Part shown: positions 4,391 through 12,973 of the stretch, one piece after another
How positions within the stretch are numbered: position 1 is the first letter of the stretch
How the letters are laid out: each line of letters begins with the position of its first letter
Source: DAITMV01 sp046318595
GTDB taxonomy: Bacteria > Pseudomonadota > Gammaproteobacteria > Burkholderiales > Burkholderiaceae_B
Direction: 5' to 3'
Assembly (NCBI GenBank): GCA_046318595.1
Contig: JBKCTV010000021.1
Coordinates: forward strand, 1 to 24,951
DNA: 24,951 nucleotides
Program-made: the position numbers and the translations under genes
The notes under the pieces: generated by a model
Told to the model about the DNA's origin: nothing
Seen by the model: only the letters and a program-made list of their open reading frames with translations
Database searches by the model: none

Positions 4391-6172
4391 ATGACCAAAG
4401 CCGAGATTCTGGCTAAAATCGAAGCGCGTTACACGCACGCCGTCAACTCGACGCAATACAGTCGTTGGCGCCGTATGGCTGAAGACGCCTACCGTTTCTA
4501 CGACGGCCTGCAATGGACGGACGAAGAAATGGAAATCTTGATGGCCCGGGGCCAACCTCCGGTTGTCATCAATCGCATTGCCCAGATGATTGACAGCGTT
4601 GTTGGGCAAGAACTCCAGACCCGCACTCGTATCGCCTACCGCCCCCGCACGCTTGACCAAACCGACCGCCTGCTCGCAGAAGCCGCTACCGCCCTCGCCT
4701 ACCAGACCCAAGAGCTAGAAGACACCTCCTACAAGCGTTCGCTGTCCGGGAAAGACTGCCTCATCGGTGGTATAGGCTGGATTTGCCTGACCAACTCGGA
4801 TGGCCGTCCTCGGATGGAGCACATCGACCCTTTCGAGATGGTGTGGGACGCCGACGACACCTCTTCCGACCTCTCCAAAGCCCTCTACGTTCACCGCCAT
4901 CGCATGCTCGACATCCTCGAAGCCAAACGCGCTTTTCCCGCCTACAAACAAGACCTTGACGACCTTATGACGACGACGGGGGTCAGCAATGCCGACCAGC
5001 TGCCGTTTGCGGCTACTGGCGGTTACGACGATTCCCGCACGCTGAATTACGCCGACCCCAAGCTCGACAAGGTGCGGATTATCCACACCCAGTACAAGAA
5101 GGCGGGCAAGGCGTACCGGTTCATGGACGCCTCCAAGCGCATGAAACAGGTGCTGGAATACGACGTTGCGCTGGAGTTCGCGGAAAGCAAGGACAGCATC
5201 ACCGAAGTTGCGGTTGATGAAATCTGGGAAGCTTTCTGGACGCACGGCATCCTGATGTACCACGCCCCCGCTGCGTCGCAGACGGGGGAGCTTGAGTATC
5301 TCCCGCTGGTCTATAAGCGCCGCAAGAACGACTTGGTTCCCTATGGCCTCGTCGAGCAAGCCAAAGACCCGCAGGTGGAGTTCAATAAGCGTCGTTCCAA
5401 GATGATGCACCTGCTGAACACGCAGGGCGTTATTGCCGATGCGACGGCTATTGACGACCCCAACCAATTGCGGGCCGAGCTTGCCAAGCCTAACTTCGTG
5501 CTGCTGAAGAAGCAAGGCACTGAGCTGCGGCTTGAGAACAACCTGCAACTGGCTCAAGGCCAGCTTCAGGTGATGAATCAGGCTGCGCTGGACATCCAAG
5601 CCGCCTCCGGCGTCTACGAAGAGTTTATGGGTCAAGAAACCAATGCCACCTCTGGGCTGGCTATTGGGCGCCGCCAGCTGTCTACGACGAAAGGCAAGGC
5701 GTTCTTCTTTGACACCATGCGCCGCTACCAAAAAAACATGGGGCGGCTGCTGCTTGCCCTTATGCAAGCGGCCTACAACGAACAAACCGTTATCGCCGTG
5801 ATGGGCGACCAGTCGCAAGAAGGTCGGGAAATCATCCTGAACCAGCCTTCGGAGCGCAATGGCCGTACCTACTTTGTAAACGATTTCGCGACGGCTAACT
5901 TCGACGTCTACGTTGAAGAAGTGCCTGAATACGATGCTCCGCCGCATGAAGTGCGCGAAGCAATTATGCAGATTGCGGGCAATGGCCAGTGGGCCATTCT
6001 GGGCTCGCCTGAACTTGCCGCTCAACTTGGTATTCGCAATGCGAAAGAAATTGCCAAGGCAGTGGCTCCCCTGATTGGAGCGTCCCAGCAATCCGCTGAA
6101 GCTCCGACCGCTACTGGCACGGGACAAATGCCAGCCATGCCTTCCCCGATTATGGGCGGCTCTGGAGAATAG
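4391..6172 (+). CDS. Portal protein, P22-like
   Basis: The portal forms the dodecameric ring at one capsid vertex, through which DNA is packaged and ejected, and binds the terminase and adaptor. The 593-residue sequence begins with a helical segment rich in Arg, Tyr and Trp, including SRWRRMAEDAYRFYDGLQW. It is followed by PPVVINRIAQMIDSVVGQE, the pattern I associate with P22-type portals. Further on, the FDTMRRYQKNMGRLLLALM segment resembles the long portal helix, and the C-terminus is Ala/Ser/Met/Pro-rich. It is shorter than P22 gp1 (725 residues), consistent with a reduced C-terminal barrel. It is preceded by a good SD (AGAGGG) and followed four bases later by the scaffold gene. Confidence 0.92.
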   Translation: MTKAEILAKIEARYTHAVNSTQYSRWRRMAEDAYRFYDGLQWTDEEMEILMARGQPPVVINRIAQMIDSVVGQELQTRTRIAYRPRTLDQTDRLLAEAATALAYQTQELEDTSYKRSLSGKDCLIGGIGWICLTNSDGRPRMEHIDPFEMVWDADDTSSDLSKALYVHRHRMLDILEAKRAFPAYKQDLDDLMTTTGVSNADQLPFAATGGYDDSRTLNYADPKLDKVRIIHTQYKKAGKAYRFMDASKRMKQVLEYDVALEFAESKDSITEVAVDEIWEAFWTHGILMYHAPAASQTGELEYLPLVYKRRKNDLVPYGLVEQAKDPQVEFNKRRSKMMHLLNTQGVIADATAIDDPNQLRAELAKPNFVLLKKQGTELRLENNLQLAQGQLQVMNQAALDIQAASGVYEEFMGQETNATSGLAIGRRQLSTTKGKAFFFDTMRRYQKNMGRLLLALMQAAYNEQTVIAVMGDQSQEGREIILNQPSERNGRTYFVNDFATANFDVYVEEVPEYDAPPHEVREAIMQIAGNGQWAILGSPELAAQLGIRNAKEIAKAVAPLIGASQQSAEAPTATGTGQMPAMPSPIMGGSGE

Positions 6173-6175
6173 TAC

Positions 6176-7000
6176 ATGACGACCGAAAAGCAAAACCAAG
6201 CAACTGAAGCCGAAACCGCTCAGGAGCAAGCCATTGAATTTCCTTCCCTCAGCGACGTGTTCGCTATGGCGGAAACGCAAGAGGATGCTTCGGTAGAAGC
6301 TGACGAAGCCCCTGCTCAGGAAGCCGAGCAAGCCGCAGAAGAACCCGCTAAGGCCGAGGTGGAAACCGACGAACTTAGCACGCTGAAGAAGCGCCTCGAA
6401 GACACCCAGAAATGGGGTCAAGATGCGAATCAAAAGCTCAAGGCTCTTATGAAGAAGATGGCCAACGGCGAAAAACTGAGCCCGGACGAAATCGAGAAAC
6501 TGGCCGCTGAAGCCGGTGAAACCAACGAAGACCAAGTGCGTGGCATTCTGCCTCAGCTCAACAAAGACCTGCAGATTATTCTGCCGGTTATGAAGCGCCA
6601 AGGCAAGTCGGATGACCAGTTGAAGGCCGCTATTGAGGCTTTTGACCACATGGGCTTCGGTGACCCCTCGATTCGCGCCGAGCTTATGACCCTGCCTGAA
6701 GCTGAGCGGGCTGCTTACGTGCTCGAAAAGGGCACCGAGCTTGCTGACGTTTACTCGGTAGTTAAAGCTGATGGCTCGGCCCTCGCTAGCCTTAGAAAGC
6801 TGGTAAAACAGACTGCTGACATCGAAAAAGCCGCTTTTGAACGTGGTCGCCTTGAAGCTCAAAAAGAGCTGGAGGCCAAGTACAAAGACGTGGTTCTTCC
6901 GACGACGAAGTCTAAGCCAAAGCTGACGGGGAGTGCTCCCACGTCAACGAAGGGCGAAGAAACCACTGGCCCGCTGACCTTTAAAGATATTGGTCTGTAG
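6176..7000 (+). CDS. Scaffolding-like head assembly protein
   Basis: A 274-residue, very acidic protein located between portal and major capsid, where phages usually place the scaffold that guides procapsid assembly and then leaves. Residues 1-70 are rich in Glu and Ala and probably disordered. Residues 65-100 are a charged helix with coiled-coil character (LSTLKKRLEDTQKW). The middle is helical, and a Lys-rich segment near 220-260 (FERGRLEAQKELEAKYKD, then KSKPKLTG) could be the capsid-binding end. There is no enzyme motif, and no sign of a fused protease. Function is inferred from position, charge and helical content. Confidence 0.82.
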   Translation: MTTEKQNQATEAETAQEQAIEFPSLSDVFAMAETQEDASVEADEAPAQEAEQAAEEPAKAEVETDELSTLKKRLEDTQKWGQDANQKLKALMKKMANGEKLSPDEIEKLAAEAGETNEDQVRGILPQLNKDLQIILPVMKRQGKSDDQLKAAIEAFDHMGFGDPSIRAELMTLPEAERAAYVLEKGTELADVYSVVKADGSALASLRKLVKQTADIEKAAFERGRLEAQKELEAKYKDVVLPTTKSKPKLTGSAPTSTKGEETTGPLTFKDIGL

Positions 7001-7025
7001 GCGTTTTAACTAGGAGAATCTGATA

Positions 7026-8087
7026 ATGGCTGCTCCCATTACCAATGCTTCGGCGTTGAATAACAAAACTATTCTTCGCGAAGCTGCCGCTGAATACATC
7101 AACGGCAACCAGTTCCGCCCCTTCATGGGCGAAGCTCCCACCAACATCGTGCAAACGGTGATGAACACCGAGAAGGGCGCTGGCGATACCATCCACGTCC
7201 CGTTCTTGGATGCCCTTGACCCCGCTGCCGCCCGTACCGGCGCCCAGCAAGTCGAAGGTAACGAAGAAGACCTCGTGTTTGCAAGCGACTCGGTGACGGT
7301 GGATTACGTCCGCCATGCCACCAAGGTCGAGCTGCACAAGCTGGTCGATGTCCGCACTCCGATTCGCGTGCTGGAACAACTGCGCCCGATGCTGACGGAT
7401 GTTGCCGCCCAGCGTCTGCGTAACGACATCATCGACGCCTGCGGCGTGACCGCTTCGCCGAACCGCACTCGTGCGCTGTTTGGTGCTGTGGACACTAACT
7501 ACAACGCTGCGCTGGCTACTGCGCTGCAGAACGTGGACAACACGGCTGACAAGCTGAGCGTGGGTATGATTCGTCTGGCGAAGGCGAAGGCCCAGAACAT
7601 CGCTTCGGTTTCTCTCGGCGTGGTTTCGCGCAAGATTCGCCCCTTCAAGATGAAGATGGCCAATGGCGCGGTTTCGCAAATGTATGTTATGTTTGTCGAT
7701 AGCGTAGCGGCCATTCACCTGAAGAATGACGCCGATTTTAAAGACCTGCGCGACGATAACCGTACCAACGAGCTTTCGACGCCGTACTTTGACGGCTCGA
7801 AGTACCTCGGTATGGTCGATGGCGTGCTGGTGTACGAAATCGAAGAACTGACTCGCATTGAATCGCCGACTGGCGGTGCTAGCTCGACTCGCGTCGCCCA
7901 CAACCTGCTCTGCGGTGCTCAAGCTGTCGCGGTCGGCGTGGCCAACCTCGGCTACTTCGCTGAAGAAACGATGGACTACCAGCACCACAAGGGCGTGTGC
8001 TACGCGATTATTCGCGGCACCAAGATGCTCCAGTGGAACGGCGTCGAAACTGGCGTGGTTCACGTCTGGTCGCACGGCGCGCTGTAA
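7026..8087 (+). CDS. Major capsid protein, N4-gp56/DUF4043-like
   Basis: The 353-residue product is the main shell protein. The start TILREAAAEYINGNQFRPFM, the GDTIHVPFLDAL strand region, and the later QMYVMFVDSVAAIHL and GMVDGVLVYEIEEL segments match the pattern I know from the N4-gp56 and DUF4043 capsid families, which have an HK97 fold. No N-terminal delta domain is fused; the scaffold is a separate gene just upstream. A strong AGGAG lies at 7012-7016, ten bases before the ATG. Codon use is the most biased of the block (mostly C-ending and G-ending), as expected for the most abundant protein. The exact family assignment should be treated as probable. Confidence 0.92.
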   Translation: MAAPITNASALNNKTILREAAAEYINGNQFRPFMGEAPTNIVQTVMNTEKGAGDTIHVPFLDALDPAAARTGAQQVEGNEEDLVFASDSVTVDYVRHATKVELHKLVDVRTPIRVLEQLRPMLTDVAAQRLRNDIIDACGVTASPNRTRALFGAVDTNYNAALATALQNVDNTADKLSVGMIRLAKAKAQNIASVSLGVVSRKIRPFKMKMANGAVSQMYVMFVDSVAAIHLKNDADFKDLRDDNRTNELSTPYFDGSKYLGMVDGVLVYEIEELTRIESPTGGASSTRVAHNLLCGAQAVAVGVANLGYFAEETMDYQHHKGVCYAIIRGTKMLQWNGVETGVVHVWSHGAL

Positions 8088-8111
8088 GCCTAAACTAAGG
8101 AGTATCTGACC

Positions 8112-8408
8112 ATGATGGGTGTAACTCAAAACAATAACGGCTCGATTGAGCTGGCTGGCTTTATGGCTCGTCGTCACGTTGTGACGGCTGGCGAAGCTAC
8201 CGCCAACCAAGCAGTTATTTCGTTGGCTGACGGCCTCGCGGCTATCAACACGTTTGTTGTGCAGATTCTGCGCTCGAACGCTGTTGCTACCTCGGATGCT
8301 GTTATCACGGCTTCGGGCACCAACCTGACCGTGGCTGACGGCTCGACGTACAACATGACCACTGGCGATGTCATTATGATTCTCGCCGCTGGCGCTCGCG
8401 CCGAGTAA
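8112..8408 (+). CDS. Small head protein after the major capsid gene
   Basis: A 98-residue, Ala/Thr-rich, probably all-beta protein. Alternating segments such as TANQAVISLADGLAAINTF and DAVITASGTNLTVADGS suggest a sandwich fold typical of small capsid decoration proteins; this is inferred. Its leader (AAGGAGTATCTGACC before ATG) closely resembles that of the capsid gene (AGGAGAATCTGATA), pointing to similarly high expression. The start may be 8112 or the adjacent ATG at 8115. A GC-rich hairpin follows the stop codon. Confidence 0.8.
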   Translation: MMGVTQNNNGSIELAGFMARRHVVTAGEATANQAVISLADGLAAINTFVVQILRSNAVATSDAVITASGTNLTVADGSTYNMTTGDVIMILAAGARAE

Positions 8409-8420
8409 CGAACCGGCCTC

Positions 8421-8443
8421 GGGGGCCAGCCGTAATGGCCCCC
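8421..8443 (+). promoter_or_regulatory. Strong hairpin between capsid block and tail genes
   Basis: GGGGGCCA (8421-8428) pairs perfectly with TGGCCCCC (8436-8443) across a 7-nt loop. No T run follows, so it is not a standard terminator. It could protect the 3' end of capsid mRNA from exonucleases or cause partial termination, lowering expression of the adaptor and later genes. Confidence 0.6.
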
Positions 8444-8462
8444 ACCTAATTCTAGAGGCAGC

Positions 8463-9098
8463 ATGAACGTAGCTCAGATTGTCACGCTGATTGCCCAGCA
8501 GAGCCTGAACGAAAGCTCGCCGGATGTTGACATGCAAAACCGCATTGTCGGCTACGTCAACCGCGCCTATGAGGCTGTGTACGCTGGCTGTGCCGCGTGG
8601 CAGCACAACAAGCTGCTGGTTTCGCAGACCGTAGCTGTTACCAACGGTACGGGCACTCTCAACCCTGTTCCGTTCAAGATTGCCCAAATTACCGACACCA
8701 CGAACAACCGTATCCTGCCTGCGGTTGATATTCTTGAGTTGGAAGAGCGCGACCCGGCTCTGGCTACGACGGGTGCTCCGCTGGTGTACTGGATTGAGCA
8801 GGATTCCACGCTCAAAACCTATCCGCTTGCTACGCACAGCGTGCGTGTTCGCTACGTCCCGAAAGCCGCTACGCTTTCTAATACCAGCGCAGAAGCTGAT
8901 ATCAAGCTGCCTGCCGAATACCACAGCGTGCTGGTGTTTGGCGCCCTGTTCTACATGTTTATGGACGAAGCTGACCTCCGCAGCCAGCAAGAAATTGCCA
9001 TCAATGAAGCCAAGTTTAACGAAGCTCTGGCTTCGCTGAAGATGTACCTTGCCTCGGCCTCGCGTGACTATATCCGCATCAAGCATCAGGATATGTAA
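8463..9098 (+). CDS. Head-tail adaptor protein (SU10/P22 gp4-like)
   Basis: A 211-residue protein likely to form the ring below the portal. The N-terminal helical stretch (VAQIVTLIAQQSLNE, then MQNRIVGYVNRAYEAVYAG), a central beta-rich region with WIEQDSTLKTYPL, and the C-terminal LPAEYHSVLVFGALFYMFM helix followed by a long helix match the pattern I know for SU10-type adaptor proteins. It is preceded by AGAGGCAGC as SD and overlaps the nozzle gene by one base (TAATG), suggesting coupled translation of two ring components. The position between head and nozzle genes supports the role. Confidence 0.85.
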   Translation: MNVAQIVTLIAQQSLNESSPDVDMQNRIVGYVNRAYEAVYAGCAAWQHNKLLVSQTVAVTNGTGTLNPVPFKIAQITDTTNNRILPAVDILELEERDPALATTGAPLVYWIEQDSTLKTYPLATHSVRVRYVPKAATLSNTSAEADIKLPAEYHSVLVFGALFYMFMDEADLRSQQEIAINEAKFNEALASLKMYLASASRDYIRIKHQDM

Positions 9099-11122
9099 TG
9101 CCGCAACTGCGTAAAAGACTGTTTCAGACCATCACTGTGCCTGCCCCGGCCCAGCTGATGAACACGGCTATCAGCCCGCAAACGCTGGAGCTGAGTTTTG
9201 CGCGCAATATCGAAAATATGCTCCCGTCCAAAGGGCGCTCGCGGGCCCTTGCCAAGCGATTCGGCTTCCGCAAGCTCGGCAATGCCGTCGGCACTGGGAC
9301 TATCACGCGGCTGATTGAGCACATTACGACGGCTGGGGCTACTCAGATTCTGGCGTACACCGACAACGGAAAGATTCACCGGTATGACGGCCCGGGCTGG
9401 ACGGAAGTGCGTAGCGGCCTTAACACCAGCGGCCTTCTGCGCTGGGCGCAGTTTAACAACAAGGTTGTTTTCTGCAACGGCTTTGACACCCCGTTCTACT
9501 GGGATGGCACGGCGATGACGACCATTTCCGAGTACGTCACGGACAACGGCGCCAGCAAAACGTGGGTAGCGCAAAACCAGTTTAGCCTTAACACCGGCGC
9601 TTTCGGCCTCGCGAATTACCCCGTAAGTCGTTCAATCCGCGTCACTTTCAGCACATCCGCGCATTTAGACCTGACGTCGCTGACCCGCTCGGGCTCAACC
9701 GCTACGGCGACGACCACGGTTAATCACAATCTGCAGACTGGCGATACGGTTAGCATCGCAGATGCGAACCAGTCCGAGTACAACGGTACCTTCGTTATTA
9801 CCGTCGTCAGCCCCACCGTCTTTACCTACACAGTTGTGGGTACCCCGGCTACACCGGCAACCGGCTCGATTAAATTGACGTTCACCAACGTCGTCCACAC
9901 CTCGACGGTAAGCAGCCGTTCGCTGTCCGGCAGCATTTTGACCGTAACGGCTGCCGCAAACATTCTGCCGGATACGACCGTTACGATTAACAAGGTCGAG
10001 TATCTGGACAGCCCTCCGGCTTTTTCGTTCATTTTTGCCCAGCACGACCGGCTGTGGGCTCTCGGGCCGGGCGAAGCCCGCGCTTCCACCTTCCGAGGCC
10101 CCACCCGCATGTACGTGTACTACACGGACATCTCGAACAGCGTGACGGGCTGGTTCAATCAAACAACGCAGGCCGTAGGGTTTATCAACCTTGAAGGCAA
10201 GCACGGTATCGACGATGAACTTACCGGCATTAGTGCTCTTGATGGAAGCATGGTCTTTTTTGGCCGCACACGCACTCAAATCTGGGCTGGCCAAGACCCG
10301 ACAGACGTTAACGACTTTGCGTGGGGCAAAAACATTGAAATCGGTTGCGTACATGGCGACCTTATTCAGCCCTTTCCCCGCGACGTACTCTTTTTCAGTA
10401 AGTATGGCGCCCGCTCCTTCCGCACCGTCTTCCAAACGGAGCAGCTCGAAGCCATCTCTGACCTTGGTAGCAACATCGACCCCACGGTACAACAAGAAGT
10501 AGAAACGCTCCTTAGCTCGGACGCCAACTACAAGAAAGCTGCAAGCTGGCTGTACGACCGCGACGGTTTCTACGGCTTCAAGCTGTCCACCAAGCCTCTT
10601 GTATACAACATCAGCGAGCAAAGCAAGGGCTGGGTTATTTTCTCCGGCTACTTCTCGGACGCCCGGGCTTACTTGGGCACGAAGGATGGCCGCCTGCTGC
10701 TCGCCCGCAACGACCAAGTACTTGTGTACGCTAACGGCGCTGACGGCCTTGCCCAAGCCTTCGCAGACGATACGGCGGCTATCCGCACAGATTGGTGGGT
10801 GCCGTGGATTGAGCGCCGCAGCCGCTGGGCTAATCGCTACTGGCAGCTGTTGATTGAACCGGGCTCTCCGTCGATGGACGTGCAGTTGATTCGCTTCAAG
10901 GATAACCTCAGCGGCACCGCCACTACGCTGACGCTCCCGATTAACACAGAGCAATCCCTCTGGGGCGACGCCGATTGGGGCGTTGACCTGTGGGGCGGAA
11001 CCGAGATTGCTCGCCCGCGCCTGCGCGACAAGTTTGTTGCTGAGTCGTGGTCAGTACGCATCCAGACCAACAACACAGTCGGCCCCTTTGAAATCGTCGG
11101 GCTTAACGCTATTGGAGGCTAA
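9098..11122 (+). CDS. Tail nozzle / head-closure protein
   Basis: A 674-residue, mainly beta protein without membrane segments. Repeated Trp/Tyr/Gly-rich strands (for example GKIHRYDGPGWTEV and VFCNGFDTPFYWDGTAM) suggest a beta-propeller-like core as in nozzle proteins of short-tailed phages (P22 gp10 and SU10 types). Around residues 194-258 there is an inserted Thr/Val-rich module (HNLQTGDTVSIADANQSEY) resembling small beta modules seen in many phage tail proteins. The C-terminal part has further propeller-like repeats (GTKDGRLLLARNDQVLVYA). It starts within the adaptor stop codon and ends two bases before the fibre gene. Role is from fold pattern and gene order. Confidence 0.8.
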   Translation: MPQLRKRLFQTITVPAPAQLMNTAISPQTLELSFARNIENMLPSKGRSRALAKRFGFRKLGNAVGTGTITRLIEHITTAGATQILAYTDNGKIHRYDGPGWTEVRSGLNTSGLLRWAQFNNKVVFCNGFDTPFYWDGTAMTTISEYVTDNGASKTWVAQNQFSLNTGAFGLANYPVSRSIRVTFSTSAHLDLTSLTRSGSTATATTTVNHNLQTGDTVSIADANQSEYNGTFVITVVSPTVFTYTVVGTPATPATGSIKLTFTNVVHTSTVSSRSLSGSILTVTAAANILPDTTVTINKVEYLDSPPAFSFIFAQHDRLWALGPGEARASTFRGPTRMYVYYTDISNSVTGWFNQTTQAVGFINLEGKHGIDDELTGISALDGSMVFFGRTRTQIWAGQDPTDVNDFAWGKNIEIGCVHGDLIQPFPRDVLFFSKYGARSFRTVFQTEQLEAISDLGSNIDPTVQQEVETLLSSDANYKKAASWLYDRDGFYGFKLSTKPLVYNISEQSKGWVIFSGYFSDARAYLGTKDGRLLLARNDQVLVYANGADGLAQAFADDTAAIRTDWWVPWIERRSRWANRYWQLLIEPGSPSMDVQLIRFKDNLSGTATTLTLPINTEQSLWGDADWGVDLWGGTEIARPRLRDKFVAESWSVRIQTNNTVGPFEIVGLNAIGG

Positions 11123-11124
11123 TT

Positions 11125-12303
11125 ATGGCTGATTACGAACGTCCTTCTGCGGGTTATACGCCCACTATTGCCACGGCCAACTCGACGAAATACCAAGACG
11201 ACGACGCAAACGATATTGCGATTAACGCCGTCAAGGTCGATGGCGACTTAAACAAGGCGTTTGACAGCCTGAACGAATTGAAGGACTTGGTGGACGAGGC
11301 TGCCACGAAAATTAGCGGCACGAGCACGACCAGTGTGCTTATCGGCACCGGCTCAAAAGTATTTACGACGCAGTCCAACAAAGCTTTAACAGCCGGAACG
11401 TGGGTGCTGATTACGTCAGACGCCGCCTCGACGAACTACATGCACGGCTACGTTACGGCCTACGTCGGAACTTCGCTGACGGTCGAAGTGACAAATGTGG
11501 GTGGTGCTGGCACTTTCGCCGACTGGACAATTCGCATTTCGGGCACGCGAGGCGCTACCGGTGCTCCGGGCGGGCCTCTGGCTGACGGGGATTATGGCGA
11601 CATTACTGTGTCCAGCACGGGAAGCGTATGGAACATCGACGCTGGCGCGGTAGGCGCCACTGAGCTGGCGGACGATGCCGTGACAAACGCCAAGCTTGCC
11701 AACATGGCCGCGAACACGGTAAAAGCCCGAGCCGCTGGTACTACGGGCGACCCTTCGGATGTCGCGTTGGCGGCCTCACAGCTGTTGGGGCGTGGTAGCA
11801 CAGGCGATATTGCGGCGATTGCCCTCGGCACTGGGCTGTCGATGAGCGGTACGACCCTCTCGGCGTCTGCGGGTGGTACGCCGAACGCCAAGGCCGAGCG
11901 CGGCTCTAGCCTCACCATTACGCAAGCGTCGTGGACAAAGGTGCCGTTTAACACCGAGGTTTTTGACACGGCTGGGGGGTACGACCCCACGACGAATTAT
12001 CGTTACACCGTTCAAAGCGGCGATGGCGGAAAGTACGTTATCCGCTCTTCTGTCGGCTTTACCGGTGGCACTATCGCAAGCGGCGAGATGTTCTACATCG
12101 CCATCTACAAGAACGGCGCGGTACACCGCTACTCGACCTCACACGCAAGCGGCGCAAATGTCTTGGGTGTTCAGGTTTTCACGCTGGAAGACTTGGTCGC
12201 GGGCGACTACATCGAAACTTATGTGTACGTTGAATCGGCGTCTTCTGCCGACCTTATCGGCTCCAGCGCCATGAACTACTTTGACATTTACAAGGTGGCC
12301 TAA
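11125..12303 (+). CDS. Tail fibre-like protein with C-terminal C1q-like head
   Basis: A 392-residue Gly/Ala/Thr/Ser-rich protein. Residues 1-60 could attach to the tail. About 60-130 is a beta module, followed by a very short collagen-like run (GTRGATGAPGGP) near 137-150. Next come fibre-type repeats (VGATELADDAVTNAKLANMA, then LLGRGSTGDIAAIALGTGL). The last 135 residues form a probable jelly-roll like C1q domains, with YRYTVQSGDGGKYVIRSSVG and FYIAIYKNGAVHRYS. Such heads trimerise and bind surface receptors, so this is the best candidate in the window for host recognition. GGAGG lies seven bases before the ATG. No diversity-generating reverse transcriptase is seen nearby. Confidence 0.85.
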   Translation: MADYERPSAGYTPTIATANSTKYQDDDANDIAINAVKVDGDLNKAFDSLNELKDLVDEAATKISGTSTTSVLIGTGSKVFTTQSNKALTAGTWVLITSDAASTNYMHGYVTAYVGTSLTVEVTNVGGAGTFADWTIRISGTRGATGAPGGPLADGDYGDITVSSTGSVWNIDAGAVGATELADDAVTNAKLANMAANTVKARAAGTTGDPSDVALAASQLLGRGSTGDIAAIALGTGLSMSGTTLSASAGGTPNAKAERGSSLTITQASWTKVPFNTEVFDTAGGYDPTTNYRYTVQSGDGGKYVIRSSVGFTGGTIASGEMFYIAIYKNGAVHRYSTSHASGANVLGVQVFTLEDLVAGDYIETYVYVESASSADLIGSSAMNYFDIYKVA

Positions 12304-12304
12304 A

Positions 12305-12475
12305 ATGAACATCGAAGCCCTGAAACAGTACCTCGCTCAGAACGGATACGCCGATACCATCGGGGCGTTTGGCCCGGTTGTCCTGCAAGACAACAGCGAC
12401 GGCAATGGCCCGTTTATTGCGGTGTGGAACCTTCCGATTCCGCAGCCCACCCCTGAACAGCTTGAACAGCAATAA
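12305..12475 (+). CDS. Small protein after the fibre gene
   Basis: A 56-residue acidic protein whose pattern (helical LKQYLAQNGY, then VVLQDNSDGNGPFIAVWNL and a PQPTPEQLEQQ tail) resembles the small XkdW-type proteins that follow tail fibre genes in many phages. Its function is unknown; such proteins have been suggested to help fibres. The start at 12305 is one base after the fibre stop. A longer in-frame start at 12281 would lie inside the fibre gene and is less likely. It is the last gene before the new promoter at 12487. Confidence 0.75.
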   Translation: MNIEALKQYLAQNGYADTIGAFGPVVLQDNSDGNGPFIAVWNLPIPQPTPEQLEQQ

Positions 12476-12490
12476 TCAAGTAATACTTGA
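12476..12490. promoter_or_regulatory. Dyad TCAAGT-AAT-ACTTGA over the -35 box
   Basis: Perfect 6-bp arms overlap the first four bases of the -35 box of the GNAT-like gene promoter. It contains GTAATAC, also present in the dyad at 3-19. It may be an operator; no binding protein is identified. Confidence 0.35.
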
Positions 12491-12515
12491 CAGTTGGCCC
12501 TAACTATGCTAGGAT
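12487..12515 (+). promoter_or_regulatory. Promoter of the GNAT-like gene, predicted leaderless
   Basis: TTGACA (12487-12492), a 17-bp spacer ending in TGC, then TAGGAT (12510-12515). Only five bases (AAAGC) separate the -10 from ATG at 12521, placing the start codon at the transcription start. There is no room for an SD in such a transcript. The same design occurs at 1717-1753. Confidence 0.65.
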
Positions 12516-12520
12516 AAAGC

Positions 12521-12973
12521 ATGAAGACCAGATTGGTGCCGTGTTCCGACATCTTGCGCCAGCAACTGGTTGAAATTGCTAAAGAAGCCGGTGTGTACGA
12601 GGAGTACTGTAGCCGCTTCGCCAACTTCCTCCACCCGCAAACCGGCTCCTTTGAGTGGATTTTGCTGGTCGGCGACAAGCCAGCTGGGCTGGCTGTGTTT
12701 ACGCCTAAAGCCGATGCCTGCTGGTTGGATGTCTTTGTTATGCCAGCCTATTGGGGTCGCTGGGCAACTTTCCGGACTTTCCGGATGATTGCAGAGGTTG
12801 CTTTTGGTAACTACGGGGCCCACGCCATCGCCGTTGTAACCTCTAACCCAAGCAGCGCCCGCATCCTTGCCCACCAGCGGTTTATCCCCTACGCCGTCTG
12901 TGAGCACGGCGCCTGCTTTGTCCTTTACAAGCACATGTTACATCCGAGGATACGAAATGGGAAGCCTGTTTAA
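12521..12973 (+). CDS. GNAT-fold protein, T7 gp13-like
   Basis: A 150-residue protein with the layout of a GCN5-related acetyltransferase fold: N-terminal helix (LRQQLVEIAKEAG), central strands ending in WILLVGDKPAGLAVFTPK, ACWLDVFVMPAYWGRWATF, and a C-terminal NPSSARILAHQRFIPYAV segment. The last matches the family pattern where Asn and a following helix precede the final strands. The usual acetyl-CoA loop (Q/RxxGxG/A) is not clearly conserved (YWGRWATF), so it may not be an active enzyme. T7 gp13, a GNAT-like internal virion protein, lies just before the ejection genes, as this one does. It has its own leaderless-type promoter, and its end overlaps the next gene by 17 bases. Confidence 0.72.
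   Translation: MKTRLVPCSDILRQQLVEIAKEAGVYEEYCSRFANFLHPQTGSFEWILLVGDKPAGLAVFTPKADACWLDVFVMPAYWGRWATFRTFRMIAEVAFGNYGAHAIAVVTSNPSSARILAHQRFIPYAVCEHGACFVLYKHMLHPRIRNGKPV

Noticed and set aside
4715..6862. 715-residue open frame on the minus strand opposite portal and scaffold
   Set aside because: It spans two well-supported plus-strand genes, has no family pattern or SD, and arises from strong codon bias that removes stops on the complementary strand.
6981..9086. 701-residue open frame on the minus strand opposite capsid and adaptor genes
   Set aside because: Same cause; His/Arg/Asn-rich composition of an antisense shadow, crossing three clear plus-strand genes and their SD sites.
9695..10954. 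419-residue minus-strand frame opposite the nozzle gene
   Set aside because: Antisense shadow without start signal or recognisable domain; the plus-strand protein continues through it.
11125..12303. Variable receptor-binding protein of a diversity-generating retroelement
   Set aside because: No reverse transcriptase gene or template repeat is present in the window.
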